8,582 nucleotides of DNA. Source: Candidatus Altarchaeales archaeon A3. Its GTDB lineage: Archaea > Altiarchaeota > Altiarchaeia > Altiarchaeales > Altiarchaeaceae. Location of the stretch: NCBI GenBank assembly GCA_002083985.1, contig MTER01000088.1, positions 1-8,582 of the forward strand, in the 5' to 3' direction. A program made the position numbers and the translations under genes. A model generated the notes under the pieces. It was not told the origin of the DNA and made no database searches. It saw nothing but the letters and a program-made list of their open reading frames with translations. Numbering within the stretch: position 1 is the first letter of the stretch; every line of letters begins with the position of its first letter. Below, in pieces: positions 1 to 4,164 of the stretch.

Positions 1-23
1 TATATTTTATATTTTATTTTGTT
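1..23 (-). promoter_or_regulatory. A-rich leader of a gene lying off the left edge
   Basis: Read on the minus strand, the bases after the TPR stop codon continue as an A/T-only tract with ATAAAATATA-type units. This is the same kind of tract that precedes the start codon of the other genes in this window. By analogy it is probably the leader of a further minus-strand gene beginning just beyond position 1. This is inference from the pattern; no start codon is visible. Confidence 0.4.
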
Positions 24-1390
24 TTATATTTTATTTTTAAATTTTAATAAAAATCCTAAATTTATATGTGCTTCAGCATAATTTGGATTTATCCTTATTG
101 CGGCCCTATATTTTATCTCTGCTTCTTCATATCGTTTTAAAAATTTCAATAAATTTCCAAAATAGTAATATGCTTCGGAGTCATCTGGATTTATCTTTAT
201 TGCTTTCTTATATTCTTTCTCTGCTTCCCTATCGCGTTTTACCTTTTGCAATAAATTTCCTCGTTTTACCTTATGCAACAAATTTCCTAAATTATAATGT
301 GCGTCAGCATGATATTGATTTAACCTTATTGCTTCTCCGTATTCTTTCTCTGCTTCTTCATATCGTTTTACCTTTTGCAATAAATTTCCTAAATTATTAT
401 GGACTTCAGCATAATCTGGATTTAACCTTATTGCTTCCCTGTATTCTTTCTCTGCTTCTTCATATCGTTTTACCTTTTGCAATAAATTTCCTAAATTATT
501 ATGTGCGTCAGCATAATCTTGATTTAATTCTATTGCCAATTTAAATTCATTTTCTGCTCCATCGTAATAATATAAACTGAATAAAAGCCCTAAATTATTA
601 TGTGCTTCAGCATCATCTGGATTTATCCTTATTACTCTCCTGTATTCTTTCGCTGCTTCTTCATAGCGTTTTAAATCTTTCAATAAAAGCCCTAAATTAT
701 TATGTGCTTCAGCATCATCTGGATTTATCCTTATTGCTTCTCTCAATTCCTTCTCCGCTTCTTCATAGCGTTTTAAATAGGTCAATAAAATTCCTAAATT
801 ATTATGTGCTTCAGCATCATCTGGATTTATCCTTATTGCTTCCCTAAATTCCTTCTCCGCTTCTTCATAGCGTTTTAAAAGATACAATAAATTTCCCAAA
901 TTATAATGTATGTCCGCATCATTTGGATTTAGTTTTATTGCTACCTCATATTCCTTCTCCGCTTCTTCATAGCGTTTTAAATAGGTCAATAAAATTCCTA
1001 AATTATTATGGACTTCAGCATAATCTGGATTTAACCTTATTGCTTCCCTAAATTCCTTCTCCGCTTCTTCATAGTAGGTTGAATCTTTCAATAAAATTTC
1101 AAAATTATTACGTGCTTGTTCATGGTGGTTTGAATCTTTCAATAAAACTCCTAAATTATTATGCGCTTCAACAAGATTTGGATTTATTTTTATTGCTTCC
1201 CTATAGTATAGTTCTGCACCGTGATAGTATTTGTCATAACCATACTTTAAAACTCCTAAATTATTATATGCTTCAGCATATTTGGGATTCAACTTTATTG
1301 CATCAGAAAAATATTCCTGTGCGCTTCTTTTTTTTCCAGCTTCAAATTTCTGGATCGCCATTTCAAAATAATGGGTCTTAGCATTACCTC
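24..1390 (-). repeat. 102-bp tandem coding repeats (TPR units)
   Basis: The DNA repeats with a period of about 102 bp (34 codons), one unit per TPR. Several units are nearly identical at the nucleotide level, for example the units around 600-700, 700-800 and 800-900, which share long runs such as GTGCTTCAGCATCATCTGG. High DNA identity between units suggests recent duplication or gene conversion within the array. Confidence 0.88.
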
Positions 1391-1514
1391 CCAATTCAAG
1401 ATCATTATAATTTTTAATTACCTTTACCTTATTTACTTCTTTTTTAAATTTATATGTTCGATATTCTGCTGCACTATCCCTGTGCCGTTTGATGACTGCT
1501 TTTGTTACTTTCAT
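24..1514 (-). CDS. Tetratricopeptide-repeat (TPR) array protein
   Basis: This 496-aa protein is almost entirely TPR repeats, which stack into a superhelical scaffold for binding other proteins; no catalytic domain is visible. Residues 1-44 are a basic non-TPR lead. Repeats begin at residues 45, 80, 115, 166, 200, 234, 268, 302, 335, 369, 403 and 446, with a C-terminal capping half repeat at 480-496. The unit consensus resembles AEAHNNLGILLTYLKR followed by YEEAEKEYREAIRINPDD. Two units are irregular: 115-165 is a 51-residue hybrid of one and a half repeats, and 403-445 carries a 9-residue tandem duplication. There is no signal peptide or membrane segment, so a cytoplasmic scaffold is likely. 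The ATG follows an A-rich leader (1515-1545 read on the minus strand) with no Shine-Dalgarno. It is the third minus-strand gene running away from the origin-like block. TPR identity is clear; the partner is unknown. Confidence 0.93.
   Translation of the reverse strand: MKVTKAVIKRHRDSAAEYRTYKFKKEVNKVKVIKNYNDLELGGNAKTHYFEMAIQKFEAGKKRSAQEYFSDAIKLNPKYAEAYNNLGVLKYGYDKYYHGAELYYREAIKINPNLVEAHNNLGVLLKDSNHHEQARNNFEILLKDSTYYEEAEKEFREAIRLNPDYAEVHNNLGILLTYLKRYEEAEKEYEVAIKLNPNDADIHYNLGNLLYLLKRYEEAEKEFREAIRINPDDAEAHNNLGILLTYLKRYEEAEKELREAIRINPDDAEAHNNLGLLLKDLKRYEEAAKEYRRVIRINPDDAEAHNNLGLLFSLYYYDGAENEFKLAIELNQDYADAHNNLGNLLQKVKRYEEAEKEYREAIRLNPDYAEVHNNLGNLLQKVKRYEEAEKEYGEAIRLNQYHADAHYNLGNLLHKVKRGNLLQKVKRDREAEKEYKKAIKINPDDSEAYYYFGNLLKFLKRYEEAEIKYRAAIRINPNYAEAHINLGFLLKFKNKI
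235..288 (-). repeat. 27-bp tandem duplication inside a TPR unit
   Basis: Positions 235-261 and 262-288 are two adjacent 27-bp copies differing at two bases. They encode GNLLQKVKR and GNLLHKVKR next to each other (residues 410-427), lengthening one TPR by nine residues without breaking the frame. This looks like a recent slippage event. Confidence 0.9.
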
Positions 1515-1548
1515 TTTATTTTATATTTATTTTATTTTATATTTTTTA
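1515..1548 (-). promoter_or_regulatory. A-rich leader of the TPR gene
   Basis: On the minus strand the bases before the ATG contain only A and T over about 30 nt, in units such as AAATATAAAATAAAATG. No Shine-Dalgarno sequence is present. The tract belongs to the leader family described in the findings and could be a TATA-containing promoter, an untranslated leader, or both. Confidence 0.55.
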
Positions 1549-1561
1549 ATTTGCAACAACT

Positions 1562-2413
1562 CTATTTTTCTAAAAGAGGAATGTTTTTAAGAACATCCTC
1601 CCACATTTCATTTTTTATTTTAAAACAAGAACTTTGAATTTTATCTAAAATTTCGTCTGTGTTATCTTCAAGTTCCTTTTTATAATAATCACTACCAATC
1701 TCAAAATCAAATCCAAATTTTTCAAATACAAATTTTTCTATAGCTATCTCTACGAATGTTTCGTATTTGTCGCGATATGCTCCCAATTCAGTAGCAAACT
1801 CAAAAATTATTTCAGGAATTCTTATTTTTTTGCTTAAATTTTCTTTTAAAAATTCAACACCACAATCAGCAGTATAACTTTTATTTATTGTTTCTTTTAT
1901 TTCTTTGTACCACTGTTTCATTTCTTTTTCAGCCACCTTGCTGAAAAAGCCCACACTTGTTATGATTTTTTTGTTTTTATATTTTTCTGAAAGTTTCAAT
2001 TTTTCTTTCACACCCTCATCACCCTCATCATCCTTATCAAAAGAATCTATTTTTTTATTTATACTTTCGTTTTGTCTGTTTTCCTCCCCTCTAGTTATAT
2101 ATGTTATCTGTGAGGTTTGTTCTGTTGCACCGCTCCCGGGCAGTTCGCTGACTGCCTCTAAAGAGTTTTCAAATTCAATTACTTTTTTTATATCTTTCTC
2201 TGAAAGTCCATGCAAAAATTCATCTCGTGAGAGTGGGTCTCTGTCCCAATCTCCTTTTTTCATTTTTTCATTGTCTGAGTAATCTATTTCTCCGTTGTGT
2301 TTTGAGATTACTCTTATTATTTTGTGTCCTTGTCTTGTCTTGCTTTCTCTGATTATCATTTCCTCTTCCCCCCTTACAAGTTTTGCGCTTGTAATCGCTT
2401 CCTTATTTTTCAT
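1562..2413 (-). CDS. Uncharacterised 283-aa protein, possible C-terminal ribbon-helix-helix segment
   Basis: I do not recognise this protein as a whole. Residues 1-85 are mixed and charged, with DRDPLSRDEFLHGLSEKD near the middle. Residues 90-145 are low-complexity, polar and acidic, probably a disordered linker. Residues 150-283 look folded and mostly helical. Within that half, residues 195-233 read as a short strand (KKIRIPE), a helix (IIFEFATELG), a turn and a second helix starting FVEIAIEKFVFEKF. This order resembles an RHH DNA-binding fold, but it is a pattern match only. The ATG follows an A-rich leader ending GTAAG. The gene lies between the TPR gene (47 bp gap) and the small RHH-like gene (93 bp gap) on the same strand. 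There is no signal peptide or transmembrane segment. It could be an accessory replication, partition or host-interaction factor. Confidence 0.85.
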   Translation of the reverse strand: MKNKEAITSAKLVRGEEEMIIRESKTRQGHKIIRVISKHNGEIDYSDNEKMKKGDWDRDPLSRDEFLHGLSEKDIKKVIEFENSLEAVSELPGSGATEQTSQITYITRGEENRQNESINKKIDSFDKDDEGDEGVKEKLKLSEKYKNKKIITSVGFFSKVAEKEMKQWYKEIKETINKSYTADCGVEFLKENLSKKIRIPEIIFEFATELGAYRDKYETFVEIAIEKFVFEKFGFDFEIGSDYYKKELEDNTDEILDKIQSSCFKIKNEMWEDVLKNIPLLEK

Positions 2414-2440
2414 CTTACTTTATTTATTTATTTATTGTTT
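2414..2440 (-). promoter_or_regulatory. A-rich leader of the 283-aa gene
   Basis: Read on the minus strand this is a run of AATA repeats followed by AAGTAAG directly before the ATG. The AAGTAAG end also occurs in the leaders of the genes at 6545 and 8447. Just upstream (2443-2454) is a small inverted repeat, TACTA-CA-TAGTA, which could be an operator but is short. Confidence 0.5.
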
Positions 2441-2464
2441 GATACTACATAGTACGATTTAAAC

Positions 2465-2491
2465 AAAAAAATGCGGGCTGAAATGTCCCGC
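2465..2491 (-). terminator. Hairpin plus T-run downstream of the small RHH-like gene
   Basis: On the minus strand the sequence reads GCGGG, a 9-nt loop, CCCGC, A and then seven T residues, starting 15 bp after the stop codon at 2507. This has the form of an intrinsic terminator. Archaeal termination mainly needs the T-run, so the hairpin may instead stabilise the mRNA 3' end. It separates the small gene from the 283-aa gene downstream. Confidence 0.6.
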
Positions 2492-2506
2492 TCCAAAAAA
2501 AACTAT

Positions 2507-2686
2507 TTATTTTTTTAGGTATTTTTTTAATTCCTCAAATTCTGCCAATTGTATTTCTTTAGCCTTTTCAAGTATTGCAAATTTGACGAATTTGTTCATA
2601 CTCTTGCCACCCTCTCCAGCCCAAATTTTGTGAGCAGCAATTAATTCGGTTTCCTCTTCTATTCTGAATTTTATACAGATCTCCAT
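2507..2686 (-). CDS. Small ribbon-helix-helix-like protein, paralogue 1
   Basis: This 59-aa ORF starts at an ATG at 2686 after an A-rich leader. Its reality is shown by two paralogues in the window, at 8207 and 8447. All three share the core AAHKIW, a short G-x-K turn and then F-[IV]-K-F-A-x-L-E. The layout is a short N-terminal strand (MEICIKF), helix A (about residues 10-22), a glycine-containing turn (24-28) and helix B (30-44). This is that of an RHH (Arc/CopG/MetJ-type) DNA-binding protein, which would act as a dimer with the strand in the major groove. This copy has an extra charged C-terminal helix (residues 44-59, rich in E, L and K). The fold assignment is inferred from pattern, not from a search. 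It is the first gene left of the origin-like block, consistent with an autoregulator, copy-number or partition role. Confidence 0.8.
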   Translation of the reverse strand: MEICIKFRIEEETELIAAHKIWAGEGGKSMNKFVKFAILEKAKEIQLAEFEELKKYLKK

Positions 2687-2772
2687 TTTGTTTTATGTTT
2701 TTTATAATTTATAATATTATTAATTTACTCTCTGATGTTAAAAATTAAAATAATTAAATCAAATATATAAGC
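2687..2772 (-). promoter_or_regulatory. Promoter and leader of the minus-strand gene cluster
   Basis: On the minus strand a TATA-like element, GCTTATATATTT (2761-2772), lies about 77 bp before the ATG at 2686. An archaeal start site about 25 bp downstream would give a leader of roughly 50 nt. The bases next to the start codon, AAAACATAAAACAAA, match the A-rich leader style of the other genes. Confidence 0.45.
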
Positions 2773-2787
2773 ATTTATTTCTTTGTG

Positions 2788-2800
2788 TTATATATATATG
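2788..2800 (+). promoter_or_regulatory. TATA-like element upstream of the GC-rich island
   Basis: TTATATATATATG is a good archaeal TATA-box candidate. It lies about 50-60 bp before the structured island that begins at 2851 and diverges from the minus-strand promoter 15-25 bp away. It would place a transcription start near 2815-2825. It is inferred from sequence only, and A/T runs are common here. Confidence 0.35.
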
Positions 2801-2850
2801 TTTGTGTAGGAAGAGAAACAAAAAACAGAAAACAAAAATAAAAAAATTGT

Positions 2851-2986
2851 CCCTGCACTAAATTGATTCTGCTCATATTTTTGTTTTAGAAACAATCACA
2901 GAAGTCCGCAGCGGAGAAAATGAATAGAACCGCAGCGGAAAATTGCAGGGCTGAAATTGAAAAGTGATTTGGGATGCACTTTTCAA
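2851..2986 (+). ncRNA. Candidate structured non-coding RNA (GC-rich island)
   Basis: In a region that is otherwise almost pure A/T, this island can form several perfect stems. CCCTGCA (2851-2857) pairs with TGCAGGG (2944-2950) as a closing stem. Inside it, TTGTTT (2881-2886) pairs with AAACAA (2890-2895), and the two copies of CCGCAGCGG (2906-2914 and 2930-2938) pair over ten positions with one A-A mismatch. A further hairpin follows, TTGAAAAGTG (2957-2966) with CACTTTTCAA (2977-2986), ten perfect pairs around a 10-nt loop. No plausible ORF runs through it. GC-rich islands of this kind mark RNA genes in AT-rich archaeal genomes. It does not match a tRNA, and I do not recognise it as a known class. 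It might be a copy-control or antisense RNA, a small guide RNA, or instead a DNA-level protein-binding site. Confidence 0.5.
2906..2938. repeat. Repeated palindrome CCGCAGCGG
   Basis: CCGCAGCGG occurs at 2906-2914 and 2930-2938, spaced 24 bp centre to centre. Each copy is itself a palindrome with a single central A. As DNA this would suit a dimeric binding protein; as RNA the copies pair with each other (see the ncRNA entry). Confidence 0.7.
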
Positions 2987-2990
2987 AATC

Positions 2991-3289
2991 AAATATAATT
3001 AGTATTTTTTCATTAAGTATTAAATTAATTTACAACAAGCTTATTGTTTTTATGCGTTTAAGGGTTTTTGAATGTTTGCTTACTTTTTTATTTTTCTATT
3101 TACTGTTTTTATTACCTCACAACCTTTTTTAAACTTTTTAGTTTGCCTGATTTAAAAGATTGTCAGTTGTTTATAAATTTTATTATAGGCAACTTTTTAA
3201 ATTTGTTTTAGTTTATTATTTTAAAACAGTGTCAATAAGATAAAAAACTTAAAATTGCGTAGGTCATTTCTTGTATTCCTTATAAAAAG
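2991..3289. other. AT-rich intergenic stretch without recognisable features
   Basis: No ORF with a plausible start, leader and composition is seen on either strand. A weak inverted pair, TTGCCT near 3143-3148 and AGGCAA near 3186-3191, and two nearby AACTTTTTA words are visible but too short to interpret. The stretch separates the GC-rich island from the origin-like block. Confidence 0.6.
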
Positions 3290-3292
3290 AAT

Positions 3293-3328
3293 ATTACAGG
3301 AAGTTTTTTTTGTAAAACTTCCTGTAAT
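3293..3328. repeat. 36-bp palindrome, left copy
   Basis: Arms ATTACAGGAAGTTTT (3293-3307) and AAAACTTCCTGTAAT (3314-3328) are perfectly complementary over 15 bp around a 6-nt loop. The whole 36 bp equals the reverse complement of the right copy at 3671-3706 except for one base, and the match extends 3 bp outward. Confidence 0.92.
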
Positions 3329-3366
3329 GTGAGAAAAAAAAAGGATAACACATGGAGAAAAAGAGG

Positions 3367-3420
3367 TATATATATAAATATATAATATATATAATATATA
3401 TAATATATATACATAATATA
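3367..3420. other. A/T tract, candidate DNA-unwinding element
   Basis: About 54 bp of alternating A and T with only one C, including AATATATAT units repeated with a 9-bp period. It directly adjoins the left iteron array, where an unwinding element would be expected. It is also a TATA-like sequence, so a promoter role cannot be excluded. Confidence 0.55.
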
Positions 3421-3424
3421 CATT

Positions 3425-3498
3425 CCGAAAACTCTCGGAAAGTATACATAAACTTTCCGAAAACTCTCCGAAAACTCTTGGAAACTCTCGGAAACTCT
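3425..3498. repeat. Left iteron array (CCGAAAACTCT family)
   Basis: CCGAAAACTCT occurs at 3425-3435, 3457-3467 and 3468-3478, followed by variants TGGAAACTCT (3479-3488) and CGGAAACTCT (3489-3498). Between the first two copies is an inverted repeat, TCGGAAAGT (3435-3443) with ACTTTCCGA (3452-3460), 9-bp arms and an 8-bp spacer. Spacing of 10-11 bp puts successive sites on the same face of the helix. Confidence 0.85.
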
Positions 3499-3537
3499 AA
3501 AAATACATAATCCGTCATTATAAATTGTGATAATTGT

Positions 3538-3608
3538 GGGACTTTTCGGGACTTTTCGGGACTTTTCGGGACTTTTCGGGACTTTTCGGGACTTTTCGGA
3601 GAGTTTCC
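3538..3608. repeat. Right iteron array: six perfect 10-bp repeats GGGACTTTTC
   Basis: Six identical head-to-tail copies of GGGACTTTTC run from 3538 to 3597, then GGAGAGTTTCC closes the array at 3608. The exact 10-bp period equals about one helical turn. The closing word is the reverse complement of words in the left array, so the two arrays face each other. Perfect identity between copies suggests recent expansion or active homogenisation. Confidence 0.93.
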
Positions 3609-3670
3609 ATTGTGTCGTTACCTTTAATTTCAACTATATCTATACATTTATTAGTTATTTTTTTTTAATT

Positions 3671-3706
3671 ATTACAGGAAGTTTCACAAAAAAAACTTCC
3701 TGTAAT
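3671..3706. repeat. 36-bp palindrome, right copy
   Basis: Arms ATTACAGGAAGTTT (3671-3684) and AAACTTCCTGTAAT (3693-3706) pair perfectly over 14 bp, plus one more pair outside (3670 with 3707). Its reverse complement matches the left copy at 35 of 36 positions. The two bound the origin-like block like terminal inverted repeats. Confidence 0.92.
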
Positions 3707-3766
3707 ATTTTATTTGTTTTTGAAAAACTATAAATTAATTAAATACTTAATCTCCAAATGTAAATT

Positions 3767-3808
3767 AGTATAAATTAAAATAAATTAAAATAAATTAAAA
3801 AATTTAAA
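3767..3808 (+). promoter_or_regulatory. Leader with three perfect TAAATTAAAA repeats
   Basis: Three identical 10-bp copies of TAAATTAAAA (3771-3800) are followed by AATTTAAA and the ATG at 3809. The tract is A-rich and has no Shine-Dalgarno. TATA-like words (CTATAAATT near 3728 and GTATAAATT near 3768) lie upstream. It is the first leader of the plus-strand arm. Confidence 0.55.
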
Positions 3809-3988
3809 ATGACTTTAACACAAGTGGCGATAAACGTAGAAGACAACGCATATTTAGATGAGGTATGTAAATTAAATTTTGAAATAGCAAAAAATAAACT
3901 GTTGAAATTTTTGGTAGGTTGTTTGAAAGGTGAAAATGACATAAAAGAAATCAAAGTTCCAGTTGATAGTGGTAAAATTAAGGTATAA
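3809..3988 (+). CDS. Small protein (59 aa), possible ribbon-helix-helix DNA-binding protein
   Basis: ATG at 3809 follows an A-rich leader, and the ORF ends at TAA 3988. I do not recognise the family. The N-terminus reads as a short strand (TQVAINVED), then a helix (NAYLDEVCKLNFE), then IAKNKLLKFLVGCLKGE as a second helix, and a short basic tail ending KIPV-like with KIKV. Strand-helix-helix in a protein of about 60 residues fits an RHH regulator, but it does not share the AAHKIW core of the other three small proteins. It is the first plus-strand gene after the origin-like block and precedes MCM by 176 bp. It could repress the MCM operator at 4084-4113, or be a partition or origin-binding protein. 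The size and leader support a real gene; the function is inference. Confidence 0.68.
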   Translation: MTLTQVAINVEDNAYLDEVCKLNFEIAKNKLLKFLVGCLKGENDIKEIKVPVDSGKIKV

Positions 3989-4083
3989 ATTAATTAATCT
4001 AAAAAATATGATATCAAACCATTCGTTTAGAAAACAAAAAAATTGAGTACAACGAAATACAACAGACTAAAAAAGAATTATCA

Positions 4084-4113
4084 TTTTTAGATATGAGCTA
4101 ATATATCTAAAAA
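4084..4113. promoter_or_regulatory. Inverted repeat upstream of MCM, candidate operator
   Basis: TTTTTAGATAT (4084-4094) and ATATCTAAAAA (4103-4113) are perfect 11-bp complementary arms separated by 8 bp. The right arm overlaps a TATA-like AATATATC word (4101-4107), about 60 bp before the MCM start codon, so a bound dimer could block transcription. A half-site, ATCTAAAAA, also occurs at 3997-4005. As RNA it would be a stem-loop; the lack of a strong T-run makes a terminator less likely. Confidence 0.6.
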
Positions 4114-4164
4114 TTTTAAATATTTCAAAAAAATCATCGTTAAAACAAAAATTTAAATATTAAA

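Larger units (their letters stand above)
3290..3709. other. Candidate replication origin (or partition site) with dyad symmetry
   Basis: The block is bounded by two 36-bp palindromes that are inverted copies of each other. Between them are an A/T-only tract (3367-3411, continuing to 3420 with one C), a left array of CCGAAAACTCT-like words (3425-3498), a 39-bp spacer and a right array of GGGACTTTTC repeats (3538-3597) ending GGAGAGTTTCC. The two arrays are related in inverted orientation: 3461-3474 (AAACTCTCCGAAAA) is the exact reverse complement of 3593-3606. Iterons beside an easily melted A/T tract, at the point where gene direction switches and about 450 bp from an MCM gene, is the classic layout of an origin. 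It lacks a sequence I can match confidently to the known archaeal origin recognition box. A centromere-like partition site is the main alternative. Confidence 0.6.

Noticed and set aside
68..1381. Leucine-rich plus-strand ORFs (158, 81 and 100 aa) opposite the TPR gene
   Set aside because: They are antisense readings of the 102-bp TPR repeat, repeat with the same period and lack leaders; the minus-strand TPR frame explains the sequence fully.
2139..2156. GC-rich hairpin GGCAGT / ACTGCC inside the 283-aa gene
   Set aside because: A 6-bp stem within a coding region encoding a Gly/Ser/Ala-rich linker; explained by codon content and too short to call.
1905..2282. Plus-strand serine/phenylalanine-rich 125-aa ORF
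   Set aside because: Antisense shadow of the 283-aa gene with hydrophobic low-complexity composition and no leader.
2851..2986. tRNA or known box C/D sRNA
   Set aside because: No cloverleaf or T-arm motif; only a single CTGA-like box and no clear RUGAUGA box, so no class was assigned.
3425..3608. CRISPR array
   Set aside because: Repeats are 10-11 bp head to tail without unique spacers, and no cas gene is present.
3280..3633. Minus-strand 117-aa ORF with KSRKVPKSPEKS repeats
   Set aside because: It is the translation of the palindromes, A/T tract and 10-bp repeats; its composition switches from charged repeat to Tyr/Ile tract, and there is no leader of the local type.
3527..3733. Plus-strand 68-aa ORF (GTFRDFSGLF repeats)
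   Set aside because: It is the other-strand reading of the same iterons. The repeat period of 10 bp is not a multiple of three, and the frame is open by chance.
4005..4043. 12-codon ORF starting ATGATATCAAACC
   Set aside because: Too short, no A-rich leader and no relation to neighbouring genes.
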